Part shown: positions 42,706 to 51,338 of the stretch, one piece after another
How positions within the stretch are numbered: the stretch's first letter is position 1
How the letters are laid out: every line of letters begins with the position of its first letter
Source of the DNA: Rhodohalobacter sp. SW132
GTDB lineage: Bacteria > Bacteroidota > Rhodothermia > Balneolales > Balneolaceae
Length of the DNA: 64,000 bases
Reading direction: 5' to 3'
Assembly: GCF_003390325.1 (NCBI RefSeq)
Contig: NZ_QUOK01000010.1
Location: forward strand, 1 to 64,000
The notes under the pieces: generated by a model
Databases searched by the model: none
What the model was told of the DNA's origin: nothing
Seen by the model: the letters and a program-made list of their open reading frames with translations, nothing else
Made by a program: the position numbers and the translations under genes

Positions 42706-42990
42706 TTAATCGTTCGACTTGCTGTCGTTACCGGCACCAGCGGGCTTTTCTGCCGTCGATGATGAAGAGGATGATGATTCTTTGGTTTCTGATGAGCCGT
42801 TACCTTTTGAGCCATTATTGTAGTCAGTTACGTAAAAGCCCGACCCTTTGAATACGAGTCCGGTTCCGCCGCTGATCATTCGTTTTACAGGCTGGCCCGT
42901 TGTAGGGCAAACTGTAAGTGCATCATCTGACATGGATTGAAAAACTTCAAAAGTGGTACCATCTTCACGTTTATATTCGTACGTAGGCAT
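42706..42990 (-). CDS. FmdB-like small protein lacking zinc-ribbon cysteines
   Basis: 94 residues. It starts MPTYEYKREDGTTFEVFQSM and continues to GTGLVFKGSGFYVTDYNN, the layout of the FmdB/regulatory zinc-ribbon family. The usual C-x2-C after PTYEY is replaced by K-R-E-D, and the second knuckle keeps a single cysteine (VCPTTGQPVKR), so zinc binding by the canonical site is not possible. The C-terminus is a Ser/Gly/Lys-rich tail. Probably a structural derivative. The 9-bp gap to the regulator downstream indicates an operon. Confidence 0.8.
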   Translation of the reverse strand: MPTYEYKREDGTTFEVFQSMSDDALTVCPTTGQPVKRMISGGTGLVFKGSGFYVTDYNNGSKGNGSSETKESSSSSSSTAEKPAGAGNDSKSND

Positions 42991-43082
42991 AGGAGAATGT
43001 CATGCTTTAAAATTCAGGAATAAGTTACGGAGTACACGCAGCATAAAATGTGCCAAAATTGATTCGCGGAACAAAATGGCGG

Positions 43083-44276
43083 TTATGAAAGTGAATCAAA
43101 CCCGTTTTTAAGGCGTATTACCGCTTCTTTGAGTTGCTCAATAGATGATGCGTAACTCAATCTCAGTCCGCCGGGTTCCCCGAATGCGTCTCCGGGAACG
43201 GCCGCTACACCGTGCTTTTCGAGCAGGTACATGCAGAGATCTGTAGAGGTTTCCATCTTTGTGCCACTTGGTGTTGTTTTGCCGAGAAATGCCTGGATAT
43301 CCGGGAAAATGTAGAATGCACCTGATGGAGTAAAGCAATCGACTCCCTCAATTTCGTTGAGCGCTTTTACCATAAAATCGCGCCGTTCTTTGAAGGCTTC
43401 CCTCATTTTTGCGACGGGTGCCATCGTTCCGGTATACGCGGCAAGACCTGCTTTTTGTGATATAGAGGATGGCGCAGAGGTCTCCTGGCTCTGAATTTTT
43501 GCGAGCGCTGAAATAATGGGTTTGGGGCCGGCAGCATAGCCGAGTCTCCACCCTGTCATGGCAAATCCTTTTGAAAATCCGTTAATCAGAACGGTGCGAT
43601 CTTTCAATTCAGGTGCTGCATTCAAAATGCCCACATGTTCGCCGGAAAAGACAATGTATTCGTAGATCTCATCAGAAAAGATGAGGATGTCCGGATGTTC
43701 TTTTAGCACCTCTGCAATCTCTTTGAGTTCTTTCAGGGTGTAACAGGCTCCGGTTGGATTGCTTGGCGAGCAGAGGATGATTGCCCGGGTTTTAGGTGTG
43801 ATACTGTCGCGAAGCTGTTCAGCTGTTAACTTGAAGTGTGTCCCGTAGGTTGTTCGAATAGGTACGGGTGTTCCCTGCGCCATTTTCACCATTTCGGGAT
43901 ATGAAACCCAATACGGTGCGGGGATGAGTACTTCGTCGCCCGGGTTGATCGTGGCGAGAATTGCAAAACCAACCGACTGCTTGGCACCGTTTGAAAGTAC
44001 AATCTGGTCGGGAGAGTAGTCCAGGCCGTTGTCCCGCTTTAATTTTTCAACGATCGCTTCACGGAGTTCAGGCATTCCGGCATTCATAGTGTAGCCGTGA
44101 AATCCCTCAGTAATGGCTTCGATGGCGGCGTTGCAGATATGAGCTGGTGTTTTGAAGTCGGGTTCTCCAGCGCTCAGGGAGATAATGGAGACACCTTCCC
44201 GGGCAAGCTCTTTGGCACGTCCGGAAATTTTCATCGTTTGAGATTCAGAAAGTTGTTCTGCGCGTGTAGAGATCAT
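43083..44276 (-). CDS. Class I PLP-dependent aminotransferase (AspB-like)
   Basis: 397 residues, typical of aspartate/aromatic aminotransferase subgroup I-gamma. Visible motifs are LSAGEPDFKTPAHICNAA, SPSNPTGACYTLKEL (the N-P-T-G loop), the PLP lysine in NGFSKGFAMTGWRLGYAAGP, and a C-terminal arginine in GGLRLSYASS that binds the substrate carboxylate. It moves an amino group between an amino acid and 2-oxoglutarate or oxaloacetate. Cytoplasmic. Probably aspartate aminotransferase, but specificity cannot be fixed by sight. Confidence 0.92.
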   Translation of the reverse strand: MISTRAEQLSESQTMKISGRAKELAREGVSIISLSAGEPDFKTPAHICNAAIEAITEGFHGYTMNAGMPELREAIVEKLKRDNGLDYSPDQIVLSNGAKQSVGFAILATINPGDEVLIPAPYWVSYPEMVKMAQGTPVPIRTTYGTHFKLTAEQLRDSITPKTRAIILCSPSNPTGACYTLKELKEIAEVLKEHPDILIFSDEIYEYIVFSGEHVGILNAAPELKDRTVLINGFSKGFAMTGWRLGYAAGPKPIISALAKIQSQETSAPSSISQKAGLAAYTGTMAPVAKMREAFKERRDFMVKALNEIEGVDCFTPSGAFYIFPDIQAFLGKTTPSGTKMETSTDLCMYLLEKHGVAAVPGDAFGEPGGLRLSYASSIEQLKEAVIRLKNGFDSLS

Positions 44277-44465
44277 TGGGTATTGGGTTTAATCTTAAAA
44301 GGTACGTTTAGGTGATGCAATCCAGACATGCTGTGCATTTTTACCATTTAGGGTCCACAGTCCCGAAGTTTCGGGGTTGCGGGTGATTTTTTTTCAGGCT
44401 AATAAAATATGCTTGCATAATAATTGGAATAAAGCAGAGAATCTGAAATATTGGAAATTATGTTT

Positions 44466-44533
44466 GCCACGAAGTGTATGAAAATCAGTTAGCTAACCTT
44501 CGTGAAATCTTTGTGTTTTCGAGCCTTTGTGGT
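44466..44533. repeat. Inverted word repeat (CCACGAAG type)
   Basis: The left arm GCCACGAAGTGTATGAAAAT is opposed to the right arm CCTTCGTGAAATCTTTGTG followed by TTTTCGAGCCTTTGTGG. The words CACGAAG and CACAAAG recur with variation. Same class as 50507-50599. Confidence 0.6.
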
Positions 44534-44538
44534 AAAAT

Positions 44539-44652
44539 ACTTGATGGTTTGATGCCCATAATTCTATCAATTTTGTCAGATCTCTCATAGAAATACAATG
44601 CTATGATCTTCGTTTACTTTCAGTTCCAAAACTTCGGGGTTGCAGAACCACC
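44539..44652 (+). repeat. Dispersed repeat D2, copy 1
   Basis: About 114 bp, roughly three-quarters identical to 59376-59492. Shared landmarks: GGTTTGATGCCCATAATTCT, ATCAATTTT, CTCATAGAAATACAA, CTATGATCTTCGTTT and CGGGGTTGCAGAACCA. Confidence 0.65.
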
Positions 44653-44728
44653 ATTTATTTCTAAAATCACATCAGATTGATCCGCATAAAGAACTGTATG
44701 ATAGGGAAAATTCAGCATACAGCGCAGA

Positions 44729-45232
44729 TCACTTCGATTTATATTTTTCAAGAATTTTGGTATGGATATTTGGCGGAACAAAGCTGCTGACGTCGCCTCC
44801 CCATTTCGCTACCTCTTTCACAATAGAGGATGAGGTGATGGCGTGGTTTTCATCGGGCATCATAAAAACGGTATCGAGTTCTGGAGATAGTCGCCGGTTG
44901 GTGAGTGCCATCTGAAATTCGTACTCAAAATCAGAAATCTGACGAACACCCCGCAGCAGAACAGACGCCTTTTTTTTGGCGGCAAAATCGATCAGCAGCC
45001 CGGTAAACTGTTCCACAACGATTTGACTGCTCCAGGGTTGATCTTTCACAGCGTTCAGAATTTGTTGCTCCCGCTCCTCACCCGTAAACAGAGTCTCCTT
45101 TTTGCTGTTTACCGCAATAGTAATAATCACACGATCAAATATTTTTGATGCGCGCTGAACAAGATCGAGGTGCCCGTTGGTAAAGGGATCAAAAGAGCCG
45201 GGATAAAGTGCAATTTTCAGGTCGTCAGACAT
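44729..45232 (-). CDS. Pantetheine-phosphate adenylyltransferase (CoaD)
   Basis: 167 residues, standard length. The nucleotidyltransferase motif is ALYPGSFDPFTNGHLDLVQR, with T/H-x-G-H represented by T-N-G-H. LLRGVRQISDFEYEFQMALT is the family block around the phosphopantetheine site, and AITSSSIVKEVAKWGGDV corresponds to the C-terminal I-S-S-T/S-x-(V/I)-R/K-like motif. It adenylates 4'-phosphopantetheine to dephospho-CoA. Located 9 bp downstream of rsmD on the same strand, a pairing conserved in many bacteria. Confidence 0.96.
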   Translation of the reverse strand: MSDDLKIALYPGSFDPFTNGHLDLVQRASKIFDRVIITIAVNSKKETLFTGEEREQQILNAVKDQPWSSQIVVEQFTGLLIDFAAKKKASVLLRGVRQISDFEYEFQMALTNRRLSPELDTVFMMPDENHAITSSSIVKEVAKWGGDVSSFVPPNIHTKILEKYKSK

Positions 45233-45241
45233 GTTTCCGCG

Positions 45242-45793
45242 TTAAGTGATGGATTCATCCCGTGTGAAAAACGAGGCGATGGTTCTCCCATACGGTTTTA
45301 CATACGCACACAGTGGATGTTCTGAAAAATCGTGCCGCTTATCGTGTTCAAGAATAAACCAACCGTCATCTTCCAACACGTTTCCGTTAAGCACCAGGTC
45401 AATGATACCTTCCATGTAAAAATAGTCGTAGGGCGGATCAGCAAAGATAAAATCAAACGTTTCCTGCGGCTGTTCAAGGTACTCTTCAACGGCCATAACA
45501 CGGGTAGAGATTTTATCGGCCACTCCAAATGACTCTGCAATTTTTTCGATATGCCGAATGTGCTCATGTTCCCTGTCTAAAAACAGAACCTGAGAGGAGC
45601 CACGGGAGATCGCTTCAAATCCAAGATTTCCGCTGCCGGCAAAAAGATCAAGAACGCGGGTAGATTCAAAATACCTGCGTGCGGATATCGTGGAGAAAAT
45701 GCCCTCTTTCGTTCGATCGGATGTAGGGCGGAGCAGGTCGGTATTTGGAGCCGGTATATTTCGGCCTTTAAGAGTTCCGGTGATGATTCGCAT
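45242..45793 (-). CDS. 16S rRNA (guanine966-N2)-methyltransferase (RsmD)
   Basis: 183 residues. MRIITGTLKGRNIPAP at the start, RPTSDRTKEGIFSTI, the SAM-binding VLDLFAGSGNLGFEAISRG and the catalytic FIFADPPYDYFYME (D-P-P-Y) are all present. It methylates G966 (E. coli numbering) in 16S rRNA during small-subunit assembly. It overlaps the DUF3822 gene upstream by 26 bp and is followed by coaD, so all three are likely one transcript. Confidence 0.96.
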   Translation of the reverse strand: MRIITGTLKGRNIPAPNTDLLRPTSDRTKEGIFSTISARRYFESTRVLDLFAGSGNLGFEAISRGSSQVLFLDREHEHIRHIEKIAESFGVADKISTRVMAVEEYLEQPQETFDFIFADPPYDYFYMEGIIDLVLNGNVLEDDGWFILEHDKRHDFSEHPLCAYVKPYGRTIASFFTRDESIT

Positions 45794-46673
45794 GATCAGG
45801 TCCGCTTTGTTCGTCCTTATAGTTTAAACTTAACAAAATTGCAGGAAAGGCGCGTTCTAACCGGAATCCGTATGTTTTTTCCGGTGCGGTAACCTGCATC
45901 TGGCTGAGCGTGCTCATTACATACTGTTCCCCTGTTTCATCACGATAGGGTGTGATGATATCGCGAATTTCAGGAGCGTTAAATCCAAAATAGTAAACCT
46001 GCTCGTGAATTCCGCGCATCCACGACTGCCGGCTGGCATAAAGTTTCCAAAGATATGGCAGGTCTGCGGCATCATCAAACGGAATGAGCGTACAGCCGCG
46101 CAGTTTGCCCAGCAGGAATGAAGAGATAGAGATAAATTTTCTTCCGCAATGCATCATCAGGAAAGAACCGTTGATATTTGTGTGCTGCTGCCATTCGCTT
46201 CCCAGTTCAAAATCGGATACGTATTCGGTTTGCTCAATACTGCCCAGCAGATTCCTGAACCCTTTTAAGGTATCTGAGTTTCGGATCAGCAGCAGGCGAA
46301 AATCAACGTTGCTGAGTGAATACCAGGTTATCTCGAGTTTGTTGCGGTCTGTATCAGGTACCAGGGTGCGGATGTGTGATTCCCGTTCACTGGTGTCTTC
46401 ATAAACGAAACGCGGCAGAAGTGTGCGGCACTCTTCGGTTGCGGGGGATAAAATACGGACAGAGCGGCAATTAAACCGCTCTTTGAGCTCCCGTATTGAA
46501 TTTTTTATTCCGGAGAACGATTCACCGTCTCCATGCACAACAGCCTGCTGCACATCAAAATTGAAATCAAATGCACCAATGTGCCTGACTGAAGAGATGG
46601 TGCCCGGCTGGTTTACCGAATAGAAAAGCTGATTATCGGAAAAACAGATTCCCAGGCATACATCATCGGTCAT
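45768..46673 (-). CDS. DUF3822 family protein
   Basis: 301 residues. Resembles the Bacteroidota DUF3822 proteins that usually sit next to rsmD and coaD. N-terminal LGICFSDNQLFYSV and a second module around FLMMHCGRKFISISSFLLG suggest an actin/hexokinase-like ATPase fold with two halves, but a full nucleotide-binding set is not evident. Function unknown. The conserved neighbourhood (rsmD overlap of 26 bp) suggests a link to ribosome or CoA-related housekeeping by location only. Confidence 0.8.
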   Translation of the reverse strand: MTDDVCLGICFSDNQLFYSVNQPGTISSVRHIGAFDFNFDVQQAVVHGDGESFSGIKNSIRELKERFNCRSVRILSPATEECRTLLPRFVYEDTSERESHIRTLVPDTDRNKLEITWYSLSNVDFRLLLIRNSDTLKGFRNLLGSIEQTEYVSDFELGSEWQQHTNINGSFLMMHCGRKFISISSFLLGKLRGCTLIPFDDAADLPYLWKLYASRQSWMRGIHEQVYYFGFNAPEIRDIITPYRDETGEQYVMSTLSQMQVTAPEKTYGFRLERAFPAILLSLNYKDEQSGPDHANHHRNS

Positions 46674-46675
46674 TA

Positions 46676-47152
46676 TTAATTCCAGTTTGGAGCATTCAGC
46701 ATGGTTGTACTTTGCAGATCTCCAATACGATCGTCTGTGCCGGGGTTTTCGAGAAGGTACAGGCGCGGACGAATTGTGTCGTTCAGCGTGTACTCAAATC
46801 GATTGTGCGGCGGTCTCGGAGAGTAAACAACAGAATCGGGATCGTATGTAGAAGGAGGCCGGAATGCAAACATTTCGGGACCGTTGGCAACCATTACAGA
46901 ATCATTCTTCAGAAATGCAACCAGGCTGTCAAGTCCTCCATCTGTTGGCGGGAAGTTTCCACGGCGATTTCTGTACTGTACAAGGGCATCGCGGGTGACT
47001 TCCATACGGTGACGTTCACGTTCAACCATCTCACGTTCATCCAGAACTTCCTGGTAGGGATCCATGAGTGACCTGTAGAGGAAATAACTCATTCCAATAA
47101 TAATAACGCCGAGAAGAATTGTTAACAGCTGGTTACGCTTGTCTATATCCAT
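46676..47152 (-). CDS. Membrane-anchored protein with pseudopilin-like segment, unknown
   Basis: 158 residues. One N-terminal transmembrane helix (LLTILLGVIIIGMSYFLY) is followed by a charged alpha-helix (DEREMVERERHRMEVTRDAL) and YRNRRGNFPPTDGGLDSLVA, which recalls the residues after the long helix in GspG-type pseudopilins (Y-x4-G-x-Y-P-x-T-x2-G-L-x-A-L). There is no prepilin-peptidase cleavage motif before the helix. It lies 2 bp upstream of the DUF3822 gene, so both are probably expressed together. Function unassigned. Confidence 0.65.
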   Translation of the reverse strand: MDIDKRNQLLTILLGVIIIGMSYFLYRSLMDPYQEVLDEREMVERERHRMEVTRDALVQYRNRRGNFPPTDGGLDSLVAFLKNDSVMVANGPEMFAFRPPSTYDPDSVVYSPRPPHNRFEYTLNDTIRPRLYLLENPGTDDRIGDLQSTTMLNAPNWN

Positions 47153-47279
47153 GAGATAGTGTATTACGTTTTACGCAGTTTGTGAAATTGAAAAGGAAAA
47201 TAAATGCAGGTAGGCTTACATGCAACTTTCAAGAAGATAACAGGCAAAAAAGAAATAAAAAGATAAAAGTTGTTGTCAA

Positions 47280-47951
47280 TCACATGTTTTGCAGGGGATT
47301 GAGCAAAAGAAGTTGTTCTTTTAGGTTAGATTTCAGGCCTCTTCTTACAAAAGGGATGGAATTTTTTGAAGGGATTGTGTTTTCTTCCAGTAATGTGAAG
47401 GTGTAGCGTGCGGCAAAATAGGTTTGCAACTCTTCCATCGGCACACTGAAAGGCGGACCGGGCATCTGCTCCTGAGGATAGATAAAGTGATGCAGCAGAA
47501 TGGGGGTGGTGTCGCCGGCGATGGTTAGAACTTTCTCAGCATAACGTTGTCTCATCGGCTTTGGGAGGGCCACCAGGGCGGCTTTGTCATAAATCAGGTC
47601 AAATTTTCCATTCTTTTTTTCCGGAAACTTAAAGAAATCGCCTTCCCAGATAGTGATCCGCCCGGAACGGAAAAGGGTAAATCCTGCGAATTGATCCATT
47701 GTATAGTCCCGGTTGTTCTCAATCATAAAATCATCAATGGCCACTCGCGATATTTCAACGCCGGTTACGGTGGCTCCAAGATGTTCGAGTATAATCAAGT
47801 CGAGACTTTTTCCGCTTAGCGGCACGAGAACGGAGGGATGTTCGGGCAAGCCAAGATTTGGCCATTGCTTTTCAAGAGAGGGATAACCATCGGGCATGTG
47901 GAATCCGGTTTTCCCCTTTTTCCATCTGCTTTGCCAGTAACTCAGTTCCAT
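47280..47951 (-). CDS. Thiopurine S-methyltransferase family (Tpm)
   Basis: 223 residues, the family's usual size. Characteristic opening SYWQSRWKKGKTGFHMPDGY, then VLVPLSGKSLDLIILEHLGA (SAM-binding loop), VTGVEISRVAIDDF, IWEGDFFKFPEKKNGKFDLI and YDKAALVALPKPMRQRYAEK. Bacterial members methylate thiol or selenium/tellurium compounds; the native substrate is unknown. A monocistronic gene on the minus strand with a 600-bp upstream gap. Confidence 0.92.
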   Translation of the reverse strand: MELSYWQSRWKKGKTGFHMPDGYPSLEKQWPNLGLPEHPSVLVPLSGKSLDLIILEHLGATVTGVEISRVAIDDFMIENNRDYTMDQFAGFTLFRSGRITIWEGDFFKFPEKKNGKFDLIYDKAALVALPKPMRQRYAEKVLTIAGDTTPILLHHFIYPQEQMPGPPFSVPMEELQTYFAARYTFTLLEENTIPSKNSIPFVRRGLKSNLKEQLLLLNPLQNM

Positions 47952-48677
47952 ATTTCTGGTTTTAATGATGCAGATTTAAGGGTATTTTTGTCAGCTTTAG
48001 AATGCATTTATACAATTGAACTAACACGATACAGAGCCCACGAGGTATCAACTTGAAGCCAATAACTTTATAAGTTAAGTATGAATTTTTTAAGGAGTGT
48101 GCCTCCTTCGAAGGTAATGTCACTAACAATAGCCAAATATGGTTTATTCTCCTGATACTTTTGAACGGTCAAAAGTATCCAAAACCCGCCGGGCTGGTGA
48201 CTCCTTCAGTCGGGATTTGCGGTACGTTTTGCGATGTAAAAACAAAGGTCCATATCACTTATTGATAGTAATCTAAGATTTGGCCGGTAGTTTTTACAAA
48301 CATCGCATGCACTCCCCGCAAATCAATCACCTCCTTCAGTAATCAAAGGCCGGTGAATCTTGGGCAAACAATTGGATCATGAGTCACAATAAAACTGAAA
48401 TGTATAATTACAATGTAAGTGACATTGCAATTGAGGGGAGAATCGGGGATGATCAACTGTGCTCCAGAAAAAGTATTTGGACTGTTTTGAACTTAAAAAT
48501 CATCTTACTGCTCTTTCCGTTCACTTTTCCCCTTCCCCAGAATGGATACTCTTCATTATTTCCGATCCATAGGGGCAGGGAATTAAATCAATTAAGATTA
48601 AATTAGTCCGCAAAGTAAAGTGAATCTACGCATAACAAGAACCGGGTTTGATCTGATTTCTGCAACCGAGGCGACTG
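47952..48677. other. Intergenic region with dispersed repeat D1
   Basis: 726 bp between divergent genes tpm and the MATE exporter. It contains D1 copy 2 (48151-48353) with CCTCCTTCGAAGGTAATG at about 48107. A 75-codon frame at 48379-48606 is unconvincing. The promoter for the exporter should be in the last 200 bp. Confidence 0.5.
48151..48353 (-). repeat. Dispersed non-coding repeat D1, copy 2
   Basis: Reverse-complement partner of 32524-32726. It shows the same hairpin with arms TACTTTTGAACGG and CAAAAGTA and the same internal blocks. Confidence 0.8.
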
Positions 48678-49991
48678 TTGAATAAAAAAATATTACACCT
48701 GGCTGTACCCAATGTGATCAGCAACCTGTCCGTACCTCTGCTTGGGGTTGTGGATACGGCCCTTGTGGGTCACCTGGATGAGGTGTACTATCTTGGAGCA
48801 CTTGCGGTTGGTGGGATGATATTTAACTTCCTGTTCTGGGGATTCGGGTTTTTGAGAATGGGCACAACGGGGCTGACGGCCCAGGAATACGGCAGCAGAA
48901 ACCGCACCGGAATGATGATGATGCTTGCAAGGGTTCAGTTCATAGCCTTGATAATTGGCATTTGTTTGATTCTGTTACGTGAGCCCATCGCACTGCTTAG
49001 TTTTATAATTATTGAGAGTGGCCCTGAAGTGCAGCAGTATGCACTTGAGTATTACGACATCCGCATCTTTACAGCCCCTGCTGTGCTGGCACTTTACGGA
49101 ATCAACGGGTGGTTCCTGGGCATGCAGAATGCCCGTTTTCCGATGATCATCACCATCGTGCTGAATCTGCTGAACCTCGGCCTTAATATTTATTTTATAC
49201 AGGTCCTGGGAATGCATGTGGATGGTGTGGCGTGGGGTACGGTGATCTCTACCTACCTGGCATTGGCACTTGCCATCAGCCTGTTTCTTTACCAGTACCG
49301 GCGCTATATCAGCCATTATGTGAAAAGTAAACTGATTGATGCAGATGAAATCCGAAAATTTTTCTCCGTTAACCGAGATATTTTTATACGCACTTTATGC
49401 CTGATATTCACCTTTTCCTTTTTTACGGCTAAATCCGCTGAGCAGGGAGATCTGATTCTTGCTGCCAACACTATTCTGCTTCAGCTCTGGATGGTGGCAT
49501 CATATGGAATTGACGGATTTGCGTATGCTGCCGAAAGCCTGATCGGAAAGTACAAAGGAGCGGGTAACAAGGCACTCCTGAAAAAAGCGGTAAACTATAA
49601 CCTGGTATGGGGGCTGTCGATTGGAGTTGCCGGATCTTTGATTTACGGCTTGTTTGATCAGCAGATACTCAACCTGTTTACGGATAAGCAGGAGGTGATT
49701 GCACTCGCTCTCAGCGTGGTCTTCTGGACCATTCTGGCCCCGTTTATATCCAGTATTTGCTACATACTGGACGGCGTATTTATCGGAGCTACAGAAACCG
49801 GACCGATGCGGAATACAATGGTTGCAGCCACCACACTTTTCTTTTTGCCGACATATTACATCGGAACATGGGCTTTTGGAGTTCATGGCCTGTGGCTGGC
49901 AATGGTGCTATTTATGGCTGTCCGCGGAGCAGCGCTGGCCCTATACCTCCCCCGCACGATCTACAGAAAGATCGAGGAAATGAATAACTAA
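48678..49991 (+). CDS. MATE-family multidrug/toxin exporter (DinF-like)
   Basis: 437 residues with about twelve transmembrane helices. Family signatures are AVPNVISNLSVPLLGVVDTALVGHL, a LGALAVGGMIFNFLFWGF first-half segment and GIDGFAYAAESLIGKYKGAG in the second half. MATE proteins expel cationic drugs or metabolites using sodium or proton gradients; the DinF branch is common in Bacteroidota. The likely start is a TTG at 48678 (N-terminal L-N-K-K-I-L), preceded by GAGGCG; no ATG lies nearby in frame upstream. Confidence 0.9.
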   Translation: MNKKILHLAVPNVISNLSVPLLGVVDTALVGHLDEVYYLGALAVGGMIFNFLFWGFGFLRMGTTGLTAQEYGSRNRTGMMMMLARVQFIALIIGICLILLREPIALLSFIIIESGPEVQQYALEYYDIRIFTAPAVLALYGINGWFLGMQNARFPMIITIVLNLLNLGLNIYFIQVLGMHVDGVAWGTVISTYLALALAISLFLYQYRRYISHYVKSKLIDADEIRKFFSVNRDIFIRTLCLIFTFSFFTAKSAEQGDLILAANTILLQLWMVASYGIDGFAYAAESLIGKYKGAGNKALLKKAVNYNLVWGLSIGVAGSLIYGLFDQQILNLFTDKQEVIALALSVVFWTILAPFISSICYILDGVFIGATETGPMRNTMVAATTLFFLPTYYIGTWAFGVHGLWLAMVLFMAVRGAALALYLPRTIYRKIEEMNN

Positions 49992-50011
49992 AAATCCCAG
50001 ATGGGCACGTA

Positions 50012-50030
50012 CCCCGGTTCGCCGAACCGG
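50012..50030. repeat. Triloop hairpin CCCGGTTC-GCC-GAACCGGG
   Basis: A perfect 8-bp stem with a GCC triloop about 20 bp after the MATE stop codon. No T-tract follows, so it is not a typical terminator. Related to the hairpin at 23822-23843. Confidence 0.6.
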
Positions 50031-50292
50031 GACGACTCATCACCCAAACAACGAATCATCATCCAAATCGATTCGGAAACAATCATAACCATGAAATTTT
50101 TTGGACTCCAATAAACGTTTGGGTATCGTTGTAGAATGAATTAAGCAGTTTCAAAACAGTTACATTAGTAGTGATTTTGATTTGTCGGGTTAAGGAAATT
50201 GCCTCATACGCTGACTTCCCGTCATCGGATGAGTGAATCGGGCTACATATTACTCTGTCATCTTATGCGATGGATAATGTACAGGCCGGACA

Positions 50293-50323
50293 ATTCACCG
50301 GATGAAGCGAATTCATCCGGTGA
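50293..50323. repeat. Perfect 13-bp hairpin
   Basis: TTCACCGGATGAA and TTCATCCGGTGAA flank the loop GCGAA. No T-tract follows. Possible protein-binding palindrome, REP-like element or mRNA structure. Confidence 0.6.
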
Positions 50324-50506
50324 AGATTTGAAGCAAACATACCCGTCGATACATCAATGACACGATAATTGTGTACTGAGAAAATTAATTTATCTGTATT
50401 AAGTCATCAGATGAGTTTTTTGAGAACCACTTTGAATAATTATTTATCCAACTTTTCTAGAGGGTGTGAGCAAATACTTAATCAAAGATATCAGCCATTT
50501 ATTTTT

Positions 50507-50599
50507 ACCGCGAAGACGCAAAGCCACGAGGGTACACGAAGTATTACAAAATCAAATTACTATCCTTCGTGAATCTTTGTGTCATCGTGAGTTCGTGGT
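50507..50599. repeat. Inverted word repeat (CGCAAAGCCACGAGG type)
   Basis: Left arm ACCGCGAAGACGCAAAGCCA followed by CGAGGGTACACGAAG; right arm CCTTCGTGAATCTTTGTGTC followed by ATCGTGAGTTCGTGGT. The arms are imperfect inverses around an AT-rich centre. Confidence 0.65.
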
Positions 50600-50715
50600 G
50601 AATTTATAATTCTCAATAAGTATTGATACATTATTTTCTCACATCCTTTCTAAGGGGGGCACTTTTGATGTCATTATTTAAGATTCGAACTAAGGCTTAA
50701 ACCAAATATTTCAAG

Positions 50716-51222
50716 ATGTCAGAAAAGAAAACCATTCTGTTTATGCGTCACGCCAAGTCATCATGGGCTGATTCCGCGCAGAAAGATTTTGATCGACCGC
50801 TGAATAAACGCGGTAAACGCGACGCTCCGGCAATGGGGCGTTATTTGAAGGAACAGGGGGTTGTGCCGGATTATATTGTAAGTTCAGCCGCGCAGCGCGC
50901 GAGGGAAACCGTGCTTCTGCTTGCGTACGCACAAGGGCAGGGTGAAAATATTATAAGCTGGAACGAAGATCTTTACTATGAAGGAGCGGATGCCTATCTG
51001 CAGGCAGTTCGGAGGGCTCCGGAAAGTGCTTTGACTATACTGGTGGCTGGTCACAATCCATCGGTAGAACGAGTGGTTGCGCGCCTGGTTGACAAACGTA
51101 CTAACCTGACATTCACAACGGCAAATATTGCATGTTTTGAAACATCAGCAGAAAGGTGGAAAGATACCGGCCCGGAAAACTGCACATTCAAATGGCTCGT
51201 AACACCAAATGATATTGAGTGA
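50716..51222 (+). CDS. SixA-like histidine phosphatase
   Basis: 168 residues of the phosphoglycerate-mutase/histidine-phosphatase superfamily. The catalytic R-H motif is in ILFMRHAKSSWAD (phospho-histidine acceptor H), followed by FDRPLNKRGKRDA, SSAAQRARETV (arginine) and VAGHNPSVER (second histidine). SixA-type enzymes remove phosphate from phosphohistidine proteins such as phosphorelay HPt domains, but the substrate here is not established. Compact single-domain protein, cytoplasmic. Confidence 0.9.
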   Translation: MSEKKTILFMRHAKSSWADSAQKDFDRPLNKRGKRDAPAMGRYLKEQGVVPDYIVSSAAQRARETVLLLAYAQGQGENIISWNEDLYYEGADAYLQAVRRAPESALTILVAGHNPSVERVVARLVDKRTNLTFTTANIACFETSAERWKDTGPENCTFKWLVTPNDIE

Positions 51223-51338
51223 GTCAGACCGGCACCCTGTTGAAAATATACCGGCAGGTTTACGGGTTTAATGTGTGATGATCTGCAAAATACGTTATAT
51301 TACAGAATTGGAATTTGTAACCGAATTGAATTGAGAAG

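Larger units (their letters stand above)
44277..44728. other. Intergenic region with word hairpin and dispersed repeat D2
   Basis: 452 bp with no gene. It contains a word-type inverted repeat (44466-44533) directly followed by dispersed repeat D2 (44539-44652). Confidence 0.5.
49992..50715. other. Intergenic region rich in hairpins
   Basis: 724 bp without a supported gene. It contains a triloop hairpin (50012-50030), a perfect 13-bp hairpin (50293-50323) and a word-type inverted repeat (50507-50599). Confidence 0.5.

Noticed and set aside
48379-48606. 75-codon frame upstream of the MATE gene
   Set aside because: Low-complexity hydrophobic tail and no supporting signals; more likely promoter region.
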